A DNA stretch of 64,000 bases, from positions 124,001-188,000 of the forward strand of contig SKCR01036775.1 of the NCBI GenBank assembly GCA_019454045.1, read 5' to 3'. This document shows, one piece after another, positions 18,986 to 31,876 of the stretch; within the stretch, counting starts at the first letter, position 1, and each line of letters begins with the position of its first letter. The position numbers and the translations under genes are program-made. Under the pieces are notes generated by a model. That model searched no databases and was not told the origin of the DNA. It was given only the letters and a program-made list of their open reading frames with translations. This DNA is from Zanthoxylum bungeanum. Lineage: Eukaryota > Streptophyta > Magnoliopsida > Sapindales > Rutaceae.

Positions 18986-21900
18986 TGTAGGCATTGCATT
19001 TTCGCATGTGAAACCCGATGATGAGTCTCAATTGGAGGCATTACCTTTTTAGCTAAGGATATTGCGGGAAACGGAGGTCGGAAGGGGAAATTCGGAATAA
19101 GTATGTCATCAAGTTCATTCTACAAGTTCACTGTCTTCGTTGGTGCTGCGTTCGTTACTTCGTTCGAACCTCGTGCAGATTGCGGACGTTCGTGCCACGT
19201 TCTAATGGCGTTCGAACGAGTCGGAGTCAGTGTTTCTGGTTTTGCTGCTAGCCTCGCACCCCAGCCCATTTAGCCCCCCAAAGCCCATAAAACACATCCC
19301 AAATTAAATAAATAAATTAATTTAAACATTAAACATTAATAAAATATTTAAACCATTTACCAATTAAATAAAACATTTACCAAACTAAACTAAAATCATG
19401 CCTAATATAATAAATTGAATATATTATTACTAAAACTAAAAAGAAGATATACCTAATTAAAATCAATCCTAACCAATTAAAGCCAATCATATATTTGACT
19501 TCCTAATCTAATAAGATAATTACCAATCTAAAATATTTGTATTCCTAAACCAACACAAATAAATATTACAACTTCCTAATTAAAATATTTTGTCCCCCCT
19601 CAATCTTGTGTATGCCTTTCTTGGAAATCCTAATTGAATACTAAAATCCTTTCCTTGTGAGACAAGGGCAACCCCTAGCTCTCTTCTATATAAACATGCA
19701 CTAACCTAGCCACTTTTTCGCTAGACTCTCTAATGCACGCCCAAGACAAAGAAAAACACTTGACATATACAAAAAAGAGAACAAAGAGCCCCAACCATCT
19801 CCTCCATAGCCGAATCCACCAAAGCAACTGTCCTCCATAGCCGAATCCAAAACACTCCCTCCTTCACCGAGAACACATCCCCTTAACCTTAAAAACACAC
19901 AGCAGCCTAAACCACTCCCAAAACAGTCCTTAAGACCCCTTAAAACATTGACTTAAAATACACTTACAATCCTAGAAATAACCACACAAAACCACACCAA
20001 AAAGAAACACAGAACAGTCCACCAAGAACACCAAAACAGTCCACAAACAGTAAGCAGAGGACACAGAGGAAACGGCAGCAAAACCACAAGGAAACAGTAG
20101 CAAAACGGAGTCGGAACAGTAGCTTGAGCGGCCGAACAGCGAAGAAAGAGGCAAACCAGTGAACCAGAAAAGTTGCGGAGCTTTACCCCCTTCCGATTTT
20201 CGTGAAACGCGAGTCCGAGAGACAGCTTAAAAGGTTAGACCTGAGGGTATCTTTCACACTTATTCTTATTTAATTTATGGTCATTTATTTTGATTATATT
20301 TTCAGTATTTGTGGCATTTGTTGTGTGTATGATGTGTGTTGTGGGTATTGGATGAATGGAAGAGTGTTGTCTCTTGTGGTATATAGGATGAAAACCCAGA
20401 CGTAAATTCCGTAGCCGAATCCGAATAGACGGTAGTGCGGTCTGTACTTGGGACACAACTCCACGTACCACTTGAGTAAACAGCACCTTCTCTTGTTTTG
20501 TGTTGCTTTGGTTTATTTATTTCTCGTCATTTAAATTCTGTATGTTGCTTATTCCCGTGTGATACGATCGAGTGCATGGGCTTAGTAAGTGCGATGAAAA
20601 GTCCCCTAATTGGAGGGGTTAAAATCCTTCACCACGATGCTCTGCCGCACCGATTGATGTGTGTTCGGTTGAATGCGAGATACGTTCAATCGAGCATACT
20701 TAGTTTGATATGATTGTCTTTATTTTCGTATGCATGATTCAACCGAGCGCATGGGCTTAGTAAGTGTGATGTGAGATCCCCTATGGGGAGGGGCTAAAGC
20801 CCTTTACCACGATGCTTTGCCGCGCCGGTTGATGTGTGTTCGGTTGGATACAAGATACGTTCAATCGGGCACACTATGTTTAATATTATTGCTTTTAATT
20901 CTTTGTATGCATGATTCAGTCGAGCGCATGGGCTTAGTATGTTGGTCTAAAGGTCCTCTCTTTGAGAGATCAAGAGCCCGAAAAGGCCACCTTTAAGGCA
21001 GTACTTCGTCGCGCCCCTTTATTTTGTCGTTTATGTATTGCGTCCCATTTCATGCATCAGGTCTGTTCCCGTTCGAACGCGTTTACGAACGCAACTCGAA
21101 CGCGCATGTATTTTTCCTTGTCATGCATCAGGTCTTATTTATGTTCGAACGCGTTCACGAACGCCATACGAACGTGAGCATTCTGTTTCATTTTCGTTCG
21201 AACGCGTTCACAAACGCCACACGAACGTGAGTATTCTGTTTCATTTCCGTTCGAACGCGTTAACAAACGCCATACGAACGAGAGCATTCTGTTTCATTTC
21301 CGTTTGAACGCGTTATCAAACGCCATACGAACGCGAACCTTCTGTTTACCGTTCGAACGCGTTTACGAACGCTACACGAACGCGCACCCACTGAACTGAG
21401 TCCTCTTCATTAGATTTCATGCATAGTTTTCCTAGTAGCTATCTCCACATGTATGAATACAAATATGTCAATGTATTACAATTCATATGCTTATGTCATG
21501 ATAACATTTGAGTATTATTTCTTGCGGTATATCGGATGGAAACCCAGACGTAAAATCCGTAGCCGATTCCGAATGGACGGTAGTGCGGTCTGTACTTGGG
21601 ATACAATTCCACGTACCACTTGGAAAAGTGCCCATATGTGTGCTTGTATGGTTAATATGTGTGCTTGTGTTTTCTTGAATGTAATATGCCAATGAAGTTG
21701 TATGTTCGTTGCTACTTTGATATATTTTTAAGCATGCAATGTTAGATGTGAGATATATGTGAAATAAGTTTTATTTTGTGTATGGGAATTTAGAAGCATG
21801 ATACTCTTGGAAATAAGTGTTACTTAAGCTTGATTAAATTATTACATAAATCCTTTCATTACAAGTGACATGAGTAAGGGACCATTTCGAACCCAACGGT

Positions 21901-22040
21901 TTGAGGTCTTCCCTTGCGAGGGGTGAGTGCGGCCTTAAATCTTTGTCCCGGTTCACACCGGGTGGCGACTCCATGTTATTTCGTACTTCCCAACTAGGCC
22001 GCGAGCCTAGAAACGCGTCGCCCAGGTTCTGTTGTCTACA
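18986..22040 (+). mobile_element. Tat-B 3' LTR
   Basis: 3055 bp, TGTAGGCATTGC to TTGTCTACA. It matches the left LTR from end to end: TATA box 19687-19694, boxes at 20376-20475 and 21526-21622, hairpin repeats 21068-21386, and U5 hairpin 21947-21962 with TGGCGACTCCATG after it. Confidence 0.95.
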
Positions 22041-22045
22041 GCATG
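22041..22045. repeat. Tat-B target-site duplication, right
   Basis: GCATG, identical to 8039-8043. Confidence 0.93.
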
Positions 22046-22586
22046 TCTTGGGCAGTTGTGACTTTTTGGCCAAAGTCAAGGTCACTTCTGTACATCGACG
22101 TGGATTACGAAGCTTTCCCACTATCAATGGGTTGTGCTTAACTGGAATCATTAAGCTTGTTGAGCCAAATCCAAGGCTTAGTTGATTCAGAGGAAAATGT
22201 TAGGAAATATATTGGATATATTTACATATATTGGATATATGTTTCGGACTTGGAGGTCCACCTACCGGATCTAGGAATTGGATGGGATCCAATTGATCTT
22301 AGAGATCTACCTATTTAAGTTTCATACAGCTTGTTGGCCAAAGTCAAGGTTGTGTGTTATTTAACAGAATCCTAGCCCACTAGGAAACTCGGTTTCCCGA
22401 GTACACAACAGAGGGTTAGAGGCTCGCCGAAAAATAGTGGAAGGCCAGTATTAAATTTGTAATTTCGTTTAATACTTGCCAAATACGCGCTTTCAAATTA
22501 TTTTAGTCAGTATATATTTATATTAGTTGGACTAATATTTTACTGTTTTCTTTTAACAGTTGGACTGTACCCGAAATCATTAATTG
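22046..22586 (+). mobile_element. Cop-1 leader, second part
   Basis: Noncoding. About 22199-22530 matches the reverse complement of about 39730-40075 in Cop-2 (tagatctcta words, the ctagcccactaggaaac block, the gagggttagaggctcgccg block). This supports the view that DNA on both sides of Tat-B is one copia leader. Confidence 0.75.
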
Positions 22587-22591
22587 AATAG
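22587..22591. repeat. Ath-G target-site duplication, left
   Basis: AATAG directly before the LTR; identical to 29029-29033. Confidence 0.93.
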
Positions 22592-24003
22592 TGATTACGC
22601 CCAAAAATAACTTGCAGTTATCGCAGTATATCTGGGGTATTGATTCCTCAGAGAGATGGTTACAAGAACTAATTTACTTAACCAAAAAACGTTAACGATA
22701 ATTTAATTAAACGAAACGATAGAACTGGTAATTAAAGTAAAGATAAATAAAATAATGGAAAGATAATCAAGGAATCAGCAGAGATAAACAACAAAGCATC
22801 AGGAATCCCTCTTGCATCGAACTCCTATATTTAGTTATTGATTCCTTTTATTATACAATTGAAGGTTTCACATCCCAAACCAACAACCGGAAGATATTCA
22901 ATTCTACACATATTCAAATTCTAAGGTAATTAATGTTTATTTTCTCTATGTTAACAGCACACAAAAGTCATCGTTACGAGTTATCTAACGTCGACAATAT
23001 ACCCTCGGGCAATACTGCAGCAGAAGACCAACACGCAAAACAACTTTACCAGTCACAACTGAGTTCGCAAACCACACATAGAAGAAGCATGACTGAATCT
23101 ATATGAGATTTGACAAAACACAATTTCTGGGCTAAATAATCGAAAGATAATAAAGAACAATAACCATTAATTTTATTAAACGATAAAAGGTACTTGGGAA
23201 ATCAAAAACATAAATAATAGAAATCAAACACAAGAATTCATCCCTAGCTTTGCCTAGGTGATTAGTTCTCCATAAAAGAAATAAAAATAGCTTGGGATTG
23301 GAGAGACATATCGTTCTGAATTATTACGGCTCCGAGTCCCGGCCTTGCGCTGTGGTTTCTTCTCTCCACTCTCGGCACTTCTCTATTCACGCACACCACC
23401 TTTCTGTTTGAGTTTCTTCTCGGCAGCAGCTCTCCTCAAAATATTTTTCTATGAAGCTCCCGGCCTGCCTCTGGTTTTTTGTATGTATTTTGTGCCTTGC
23501 GCAGCTTGCGCTCTAGCCCACGCTTCTCACACAGCCTCTCTTTCTTATATAATACTAAGCTGCTTCACGTTTTTAAACCCTAAATTCCACGTATGCAGCC
23601 TGCCCTTTTTTTATTTTCTTTATAAACTTAATGCAGCCCTCTTTCCTCTTTTTACATGGCCTGTCTCTTTTAAGCACACGGCAGCTAGCTCTTCTCACAC
23701 CTACATTGCATGGCTTTCTTTATAATGAGCAAAAGCAACCCTAGTGCCCACGTGTTTGTGTCTTTTTTTTCTTTCCTCTTTTGTGCTTTATTTAGTCAAA
23801 GCTTTCGGCTAGTGTTCCTTGATTTTCCTTTCCGATTCCTACCGACAAGGAAGATAAAATTACTAAATTAACTTAAATAATCAATACTTTCTAAATTAAT
23901 ATAATAATAAATATTATATAATAAAATATAAAATATATAACTAAATACTTAACAATAAACTCGAATAAGTGATGTTTCAAAGTATATTTTCATACACTTA
24001 TCA
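22592..24003 (-). mobile_element. Ath-G 3' LTR
   Basis: 1412 bp, TGATTACGCCC to CACTTATCA on the plus strand. A minus-strand TATA-like word lies at about 23544-23553. The 126-codon plus-strand frame at 23345-23725 is antisense to the element and is not called. Confidence 0.92.
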
Positions 24004-25071
24004 CAACCCTCAACCAGCTTATTGCTAGTCCCTAGCAATTCAAGCGTAAAATAAATAAAAACTAAACTGAATAAAAATAAAATAAAAACTATCTAAGCCA
24101 CTTTCGTATGGATCACGATTGCATTTAGCATATGCAACAAGCCTTTAAACCCCTAGATGTCCCTAATGGACGAGTTATTGTCTCGTGAGGGCTTACAGCG
24201 ACGACACCTACAAACGTCATTCAAGACACACAATCATGCAAAAATAAAAATTAAATAGTCCCATTAATTTCACATAATTTTGTCCTCAGAGAATGTCTAG
24301 CAATGAAACCAAAGAACCTTCAAAGTATTCAATGTAACTCAAATCCAAGTCCTTAAATAAATCATCTAAGCCAGACTCACAGTGTGTGTGTGAAAAGGTT
24401 CATTCACAGCTTGATTCATAGGTAAGCCAACTCAATGATTTCGTTTAAAAATTGGGATTGATGGGTCAAACCAACCTAGATATCTCAATTAAGCTATGTA
24501 ATTGCTTTTATGTGCTCAGTATGGCATGATTTATATTTTTCTTTTCTTTTGTCTCTCATTCTTTTTTCTTTTGTTCTTTTTGAACTTTTCTTTTCTTTTT
24601 TTTTTTTATCTTTTTTTTCAACACACCTACCCTTTAAGGTAGCATTTCTCCTTATGGTGGTCCTAATACTCGCCCATGGGTAGCTTCACGCTTATTGATT
24701 ATAGGTGGTTTAATTTTTTTCTTTAGAGACTTTTCTTTTATTTTCAACCATACCACACATCATAACACAAGCAAATCAGGATAGACATCTAAGAAAACGG
24801 TCATTCATCGACATGCAATTTCTTCAACTAGTCACCTTGCCAACTACTCAGGTTTTCACTGCTAAGAACCTATAATTAAGTGCTTACGAGTCTAACATAG
24901 ATAAAAAAGCATCAGATAAAAGTGCATTAGAGGACTTATCGTTTCTAAGATTTCATCCTAAAACAAACAATATCATCATTGGACTTAGGCCTAACTATTA
25001 AGGACTAAAAACAAATAAAACAAAACAAACAATTTTTTTTTTAAATAAAAATGTAATTATGGCAGGTATTA
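24004..25071 (-). mobile_element. Ath-G 3' untranslated region
   Basis: Reading from the minus strand, it follows the pol remnant and ends at the 3' LTR with GGTTGAGGGTTG, a weak polypurine tract at 24004-24015. It has T-rich tracts near 24535-24620 and no reading frame. Related to 1-780. Confidence 0.75.
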
Positions 25072-25374
25072 TCATGCGCATGCATACACCCCCACACTTA
25101 AAACTTGCATTGTCCTCAATGTAAGATAAATATAAAGAAAATGGATTAAGGAACAACAATACCAGGCGCGGAGTTGATCAGATTCTTGCTGGTGAGACTG
25201 TATTTGTGTGGCTGTGTAGGTTGTGCTAAAACCTGCATAAACCTTATGCAAACAATAAAAATACAACATGCAATTAGCATACAATAATATAAAAATAAAA
25301 TAAAATAAATTCATATGCAAGGGTTGCCTCCCCGCTAGCGCTAAGTTTAACATCTTCAGCAAGACAAATACCAC
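25072..25374 (-). pseudogene. Ath-G end-of-pol remnant and 3' signature
   Basis: The minus frame begins with LLKMLNLALAGRQPLH, the short signature that ends Athila-like pol; Ath-L2 has LNLALAGRQPMQ at 46739-46775. The inverted-repeat word ACATTGAGGACAATGC follows at 25107-25122. Everything between gag and this tail is deleted. Confidence 0.7.
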
Positions 25375-25382
25375 TCAAGTTG

Positions 25383-27292
25383 TCATGGTGGTTTCCATCT
25401 AGCATACTGATGAAGACATGAGAGAGAATGTTTGTCTAACTGTGGCATTTTATCCATGGATCCTCCTAGGTCCGGAGATTGTTGAAATCTTGGACTCCTC
25501 ATAAGGAAAAATTTGCTCAATCTCATTTTTAACCTCACATGTATCATCTTCAATTGAGCATTAACTCTCATTTTCCTCCTTTTTCGGTTCTTTGGGACCA
25601 GTTTCAGTTCAGGAGGGTTTGATTCAGGTTGAAGTGACGATGTTTCTGGCAGGACTGTTTCTAGTATGTATGAGTAATGACACTCACCCTCACCTTGTGA
25701 TTTTTTTTCAATATTTAGATCTGTAACTCTCATTATGGGCCTAAGTTCTTGTGGGAAAGGTAATATTGGTTGGAAATGTGGCACTGGTTCTTCCTGAGGA
25801 ATACCTATACCACTATCTTTGGGGTCATCTATGGCGTTGGATGTGTCTTGCAAGCCTACCTCTTTACAATTCTTAGTGATTATAGCATCAACACCTCTTA
25901 TACTGGATACATCATGATCAGCTTGTGCTATGGGTTGCTCTTGTGGGTTTGGTTAAGTCTGAGATGAGAATTTTCCTTGTTCTTGTACACTCAGGACATT
26001 AGTCAATTTAGAGATTTGACTCCTAATTTCCTTTTGGTCTTCAGTTACCTAAGTTATCAATGACTCAATCCTTTGATTGGTTTTGCTCTGGGTCTCTACA
26101 AATACATGTCAGGTATCCTCTAAAGAATTTATAGGAACGATAGGTGTGTAATACTGGGGGGCAGTATAACTTCTAGGTGGTGGTGGTGGTGTTTGACTCG
26201 GCTGATGAGACTCTTGTTTCCAACTAGGATATGGGTGGTTCCGCCAATTAGGATTATAGGTATCTAGATATGGTGTGTAAGGCTTCTGATATGTCCCTAA
26301 TGCATGGCATTGTTCTCCATATGTTCCTCTCATCTCACCATATACCTGACACTCTTGAGATTCTAGCTGGGCTACTGAATGCATTGTCTTGCTATCTTTG
26401 GCTATTAAGGCTCTTATCTGTCTAGTTAACAGCTCAACTTGTGTCTTAAGACTATCTTCTTCCCTAAAGTGTTGTAAGCTTCTGCTAGAAGAAGTGTGTG
26501 TCCTATGAGTGTTATCTACGACATTGGTTCCAGTCCAAGTATGAGATTTCTTAGCTAGGTTATCTAAATACTCGAGTGCCTCATCAGGGTCATTTCGGAT
26601 AAACTCACCATTACATATTGTCTCAATGAATTGGCGCTCCCTAGGGGTCAGTCCATCATAGAAATAACTTACTAAACGCCAACTCTCATATCCATGATGA
26701 GGACAACTAGCTAACAACTCTTTGTACCGCTCCCACGTTTGATAAAGGGTCTCATTGTCTCTCTGGGAGAAGGTGGAGATTTTTCTTTTCAGGGAATCTG
26801 TCTTATGGTGTGGGAAGTATTTGTCGAAAAATGCCTGAGTCATCTCGCCCCACGATCCTATTGACCTAGGTCTCAAAGAATACAACCAGCTCTTAGCTCT
26901 ATCCTTAAGGGCAAAGGGGAAGAACTTAAGTCTAATTGTGTCGGTAGTTCCAAAACGGTCATGGAAGGCTACTACTACCTCTTCAAATTTCCTAATGTGC
27001 ACGTAAGGATTCTCGCTCCTAACCCGTGAAAAGTCGAAAGATATTGTATCATTCCAGGCCTAAAATCTAAGTGTGGTGCATTAGGGGGAAACATGATGCA
27101 CGAAGGTGTAGCTGTGCGAGTTGGGTGGAGGTACTCTTCAAGAGTCCTCCTAGGTGGTCTCTCGTATTCACTCATATTATGTGCGCTAGACGCGGATGGT
27201 GTGGAGAAAGGATTTTCAAATATGTTCTCAAAGTCCGAGCTTTCTTCTTCAGTCCGAACAAATCTACCAAATCTATCCCTACGTCTAGACAT
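25383..27292 (-). pseudogene. gag: Ath-G gag
   Basis: Athila-like GAG. The start is MSRRRDRFGRFVR at 27292, followed by an N-terminal part to about 27003, one frameshift, then the core capsid domain (LKDRAKSWLYSL, FDKYFPHHKTDSLKRKIS, YQTWERYKELL, FYDGLTPRERQFIE) to 26109. After a stop the same protein continues with SQISKLTNVLSVQEQGKF and an acidic Pro-rich tail to 25383. No zinc knuckle is visible. It would package element RNA; in this copy it is broken. Confidence 0.88.
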
Positions 27293-27592
27293 GTAATTGA
27301 AGCTCAAATAACACGGGAAACAAAAGAAAAAAATAGATAAATAAAAAAAAGGGATAAACAAAAAAATTAAAATCAAACTAAAACTAAAACAGAAATAAAA
27401 TAACTAAAATAAATACTAAAATAAAAACTATAAACAAAAATAAAAAGAACTAATTAAGAAATAAAAACTGAAATATTAAAAGAAAATAAATAAGCGAATA
27501 ATAAATGAATAAAATACTAATAAAAAAATGGAACGAAGTTACCGCTTCGTTGTTGACTAAGCAAACCTGGTCCTTTTGATTGTAAACCGTCC

Positions 27593-27609
27593 CCCCGGCA
27601 ACGGCGCCA
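27593..27609 (-). promoter_or_regulatory. Ath-G primer binding site (tRNA-Asp type)
   Basis: On the minus strand TGGCGCCGTTGCCGGGG, five bases after the LTR end; complementary to the 3' end of plant tRNA-Asp, as usual in Athila elements. Confidence 0.92.
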
Positions 27610-27614
27610 AATTT

Positions 27615-29028
27615 TGATTACGCCCAAAAATAACTTGCGGTTATCGCAGTATAGCTGGGGTGTCGATTCCTCAGAGAGATGGTTACAAGAACTAATTTAT
27701 TTAAACAAAAACGTTAACGGTAATTTAATTAAACGAAACGATAGAACTGGTAATTAAAGTAAAGATAAATAAAATAATGGAAAGATAATCAAAGAATCAG
27801 CAGAGATAAACAAAAAAGCATCGGGAATCCCTCTTGCATCGAACTCCTATATTTAGTTATTGATTCCTTTTATTACACAATTGAAGGTTTCACATGCCAA
27901 ACCAACAACCGGAAGATATTCAATTCTACACATATTCAAATTCTAAGGTAATTAATGTTTATTTTCTCTATGTTAACATCACACAAAAGTCATCGTTACG
28001 AGTTATCTAACGTCGACAATATACCCTCAGGCAATACTGCAGCAGAAGACCAACACGCAAAACAACTTTACCAGTCACAACTGAGTTCACAAACCACACA
28101 TAGTAGAAGCATGACTGAATATATATGGGATTTGACAAAACACAATTTCTGGGCTAAATAATCGAAAGATAATAAAGAACAATAACCATTAATTTTATTA
28201 AACGATAAAAGGTACTTAAGAAATCAAAAACATAAATAATAGAAATCAAACACAAGATTTCATCCATAGCTTTGCCTAGGGGATTAGTTCTCCATAAAAG
28301 AAATAAAAATAGCCTGGGATTGGAGAGATATATCGTTCTGAATTATTACGGCTCCGAGTCCCGGCCTTGCGCTCTGGTTTCTTCTCTCCACTCTCGGCAC
28401 TTCTCTATTCACGCACACCACCTTTCTGTTTGAGTTTCTTCTCGGCTGCAGCTCTCCTCAAAATATTTTCCTATGAAGCTCTCGGCCTGCCTCTGTTTTT
28501 TTGTATGTATTTTGTGTCTTGCGCAGCTTGCGCTCTGGCCCACGCTTCTCACACAGCCTCTCTTTCTTATATAATACTAAGCTGCTTCACGTTTTTAAAC
28601 CCTAAATTCCACGTATGCAACCTGCCCTTTTTTTATTTTCTTTATAAACTTCATGCAGCCCTCTTTCCTATTTTTGCATGGCCTGTCTCTTTTAAGCACA
28701 CGGCAGCTAGCTCTTCTCACACGTACATTGCATGGCTTTCTTTATAATGAGCAAAAGCAACCCTAGTGCCCACGTGTTTGTGTCTTTTTTTTTTTCTTTC
28801 ATCTTTTGAGCTTTATTTAGTCAATGCCTTCGGCTAGTGTTCCTTGATTTTCCTTTCCGATTCCTACAGACAATGAAGATAAAATTACTAAATTAACTTA
28901 AATAATCAATACTTTCTAAATTAATATAATAATAAATATTATATAATAAAATATAAAATATATAACTAAATACTTAACAATAAACCCGAATAAGTGATGT
29001 TTCAAAGTATATTTTCATGCACTTATCA
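27615..29028 (-). mobile_element. Ath-G 5' LTR
   Basis: 1414 bp, close copy of 22592-24003 with scattered substitutions. A minus-strand TATA-like word lies at 28567-28575. The antisense frame at 28367-28747 is the partner of 23345-23725. Confidence 0.92.
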
Positions 29029-29033
29029 AATAG
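29029..29033. repeat. Ath-G target-site duplication, right
   Basis: AATAG, identical to 22587-22591. Confidence 0.93.
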
Positions 29034-29052
29034 TTAGACTATTGCCATTAAG

Positions 29053-29944
29053 ATGGCTGGAAAGATCAACGTTAGGGACATTATCATGGGCGAAAATGTC
29101 TTTAACGGTGCGAACTTTCCTGACTGGGATATGAACCTCAGGATTGTCCAAGAGGCTGAGAAGATGCTCTATACGATAGAGAAACCTCTCGGGCCTAAGC
29201 CCGGAATTGAGCAGCCACTTGAGCTTGAGCTTTGGAGACTCACAGTGATGACAACTCAACTGCTCAATCCGTCATTCTTGCTGCAATGACCCCTCAATTT
29301 CGTCGTCAAAATAAGGGATTGGATCCCTACGAAATGATGTTTAAATTGAGGGACCTTTACCGATCTAACCTTAGATCGCAGAAGTATGAGTTGCAGAAGA
29401 AGCTCTTTCGCTCTCGTATGTCAGAGGGTACATCTGTCGAGCACCATGTGTCGCAGATGATTGCTAAGATCGAACAGCTGGGTCAGCTGGGCATAACTTT
29501 GAGGCTGAGACTTCCATAGATTTGATCTTACAGTCTCTTCCTGACAGCTGGAGCGGGTTCATCATGAACTATAATAGGATGAACCATGAAAAGACTCTTG
29601 GAGAGTTGATGGCAATGCTGAAAGAGGCAGAAAAATAGCTTTTGAAGGGCAAAAAGCGTGAGGCGCACTTCGCTTCGACATCTCAGAAAGCCAAGGCTTG
29701 GCCGAAGGCTACTGGAGGTGTGAAGAAGAAGAAGAGAAAGGGTAATGCCAAATCATCAAAGTGTTCTGGGAAGGCAAATGACAAATCCCAAGATGTCTGC
29801 CTACAGTGTGGCAAACGGGGTCACTGGAAGCGTGACTACCGTGAGTACAAGGCGCACATGGAGGAAGTGAAGGGAAGCAAGGCACCAGATTTAGGTATGT
29901 TTATTATTGAAATAAACATACCTAAAGCCGACGCCTTGTTTTAG
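29053..29944 (+). pseudogene. gag: Cop-1 gag
   Basis: Ty1/copia GAG. It starts MAGKINVRDIIMGENVFNG and runs in one frame to about 29235, shifts frame (LRDLYRSNLRSQKYELQKKL, MSEGTSVEHHV), shifts again near 29490, and has a stop at 29637. The C-terminal zinc knuckle reads CLQCGKRGHWKRDY, with the last Cys changed to Tyr. Two frameshifts, a stop and the lost Cys make it inactive. Confidence 0.9.
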
Positions 29945-31862
29945 ATAAGTGTCTATTTGTAGGTTATCCTAGGGAAACCAAATGATATTACTTCTACAAC
30001 CAACAAGAGAACAAGGTATTTGTTGCTCTCCATGCGGTTTTCCTCGAGAAGGAATTCCTAAATGTACTGGTAAGTGGGAGGAAAATAGAACTCGATGAAA
30101 ATCATAGTGATACTGTTCCTGGCACCGACTCCCAAACGGAACACGAACAGTTCATCAGGGATGAGACTATACCACAATCTTCTAATACACAAGAACCGCG
30201 TAGATCAGAGAGAGTCAGAAAACAACCTGAGAGGTATGGGTTTCTGATCTCACCTCATGTAGATATCAATCTTATTGAGGATAATGAGCCGGCTAAGTAT
30301 GAGGAAGCGATACAAGGTATCGACTCCGCTCTATGGCAAGATGCCATGAAGTCCGAAATAGATTCCATGTATACCAACCACGTCTGGGCACTGGTTGATG
30401 CACCAGAAGGCGTTAAGCCAATTGGTTATAAATGGGTCTTCAAGAAGAAGACGAACATGGATGGCAACATATAAACGTACAAAGCTAGGCTTGTAGCGAA
30501 AGGGTATCGTCAACGACATGGTGTCGATTACGATGAAACTTTTTCACATGTTGCCATGATTAAATCCATTAGGATAATGGTTGCTATTGCTGCATATTTC
30601 GATTATGAAATATGGCAGATGGGCGTCAAAACCGCTTTCCTTAACGAAAACCTTTTGGAGGATGTTTATATGCAACAGCCTGATGGTTTTGTCGTACTAA
30701 AATATGAAAACAAGGTTTGCAAGTTAAATCAATCCATTTATGGATTGAAGCAAGCATCGCGTTCTTGCAATCAACTTTTTGATGAGATCATAAAAGAATA
30801 TGATTTCATTCAAAACGAAGATGATTCTTGTGTATATAAGAAGGTTAGTGGGAGCGCACTGACATTCATTGTCCTTTACGTTGATGATGTATTGCTTATT
30901 GGCAATGACATTCCCATGCTAAAATCGGTGAAAGCTTGACTTTCATTAAAAGTCTCCATGAAAGATCTGGGAGAATCAGTCGTTATTCTGGGAATAAGGA
31001 TCTATCATGATAGATCTAGAAAGCTGCTTGGACACTCCCAGAGCTCGTATATTGACAAAGTGTTGAAGAGATTCAACATGGATTAGTCTAAGAGGGGACT
31101 GCTGCCAGTGTCACATGGTGTCTCTCTATCTAAGGACATGCGTCCTAAAACTCAAGATGAGAGAGACAACATGAGTCGGATCCCGTTCGATTCTACAGTC
31201 GGATCGATCATGTATGTCATTATATGTATGCGATCTGATGTCTCATATGCTTTGAGCATGTGTAGTCGCTATCAGACCGATCCATGTGATGGTCACTGGA
31301 TTGCAGTTAAGAACATCATTAAGTATCTTAGACGAACTAAGGATGCTTTCTTAGTCTATGGAGATGGAGAACTTGAGGTGACTGGGTTCACCGACGCAAG
31401 TTTCCAAACCGATAAAGATGACTCTAAGTCACAATCTGGGTACATATTTTGTTTGAACAACGGAGCAGTGAGCTGGAAATCTTCCAAGCAAGAGACTGTT
31501 ACCGATTCAACAACAGAAGCGGAATATATTGCTGCAGCTGAAGCAGCCAAAGAGGCTGTTTGATCCGTAAATTCCTAATTGGATTAGAAGTAGTTCTATT
31601 AGCAGCTGAGCCCGTTCCTTTGTATTGTGATAATAACGGGGCTATAGCGCAGGCTAAGGAACCGCGGTCTCATCAACGATCCAAGCATGTACTTCAACAT
31701 TTCTATCTGATACGTGAAATCATACATTGTGGCGATGTGAAGATCGAAAAGATCACTTCAGATGACAACATTGCAGATCCGCTGACGAAAGCTATCTCTC
31801 AGCAGAAGTTTGAGCGACATGTACATAGTTCAGGTGTTCGATACTTGAGTGATTGGCTATGA
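29945..31862 (+). pseudogene. pol: Cop-1 pol, protease and integrase core deleted
   Basis: The gag end is followed almost at once by an integrase C-terminal piece (GYP then NKVFVA near 29957-30040). Protease, integrase zinc finger and core are missing although Cop-2 keeps their traces. Then copia RT: ALWQDAMKSEIDSM, KWVFKKKTNMDG, RLVAKGYRQRHGVDYDETF, VKTAFLNENLLEDVYMQQP, YGLKQASR, catalytic YVDDVLL (about 30880-30900). RNase H: GFTDASFQTDKDDSKSQSG, AVSWKSSKQ, STTEAEYIAA, YCDNNGAI, SKHV. In-frame stops at 30472, 30937 and 31084 and a frameshift near 31560 kill the frame. Confidence 0.92.
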
Positions 31863-31865
31863 GCC

Positions 31866-31876
31866 AAGTGGGAGAT
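31866..31876 (+). promoter_or_regulatory. Cop-1 polypurine tract
   Basis: AAGTGGGAGAT directly before the 3' LTR; the same word in reverse at 36054-36064 serves Cop-2. Confidence 0.88.

Larger units (their letters stand above)
8044..22040 (+). mobile_element. Tat-B: complete Tat-lineage Ty3/gypsy element
   Basis: A 14.0-kb element inserted in the Cop-1 leader. In order: LTR 8044-11108, primer site 11112-11129, leader with three long hairpins, gag, protease, RT, RNase H, second RNase H, integrase, repeat-rich 3' region, polypurine tract 18972-18985, LTR 18986-22040. The target duplication GCATG is perfect. The LTRs differ by scattered single bases and small indels, so insertion is fairly recent, yet gag and pol carry several frameshifts and stops. 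The second RNase H and the 3' repeats place it in the Tat lineage (Ogre/Retand relatives). Confidence 0.95.
22592..29028 (-). mobile_element. Ath-G: gag-only Athila-like element, reverse orientation
   Basis: 6437 bp with LTRs 22592-24003 and 27615-29028, tRNA-Asp primer site at 27593-27609 on the minus strand, and a perfect AATAG duplication. The inside has gag, then a remnant of the end of pol, and a long 3' region. No protease, RT or integrase core is visible, so it is non-autonomous, like the terminal-repeat elements with a GAG domain described in plants. It lies in the Cop-1 leader 24 bases before the Cop-1 gag ATG. Confidence 0.93.

Noticed and set aside
23345..23725. 126-codon frame conserved at 28367-28747
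   Set aside because: It is conserved only because both are LTR copies of Ath-G; it is antisense to the element and lacks a recognisable domain.
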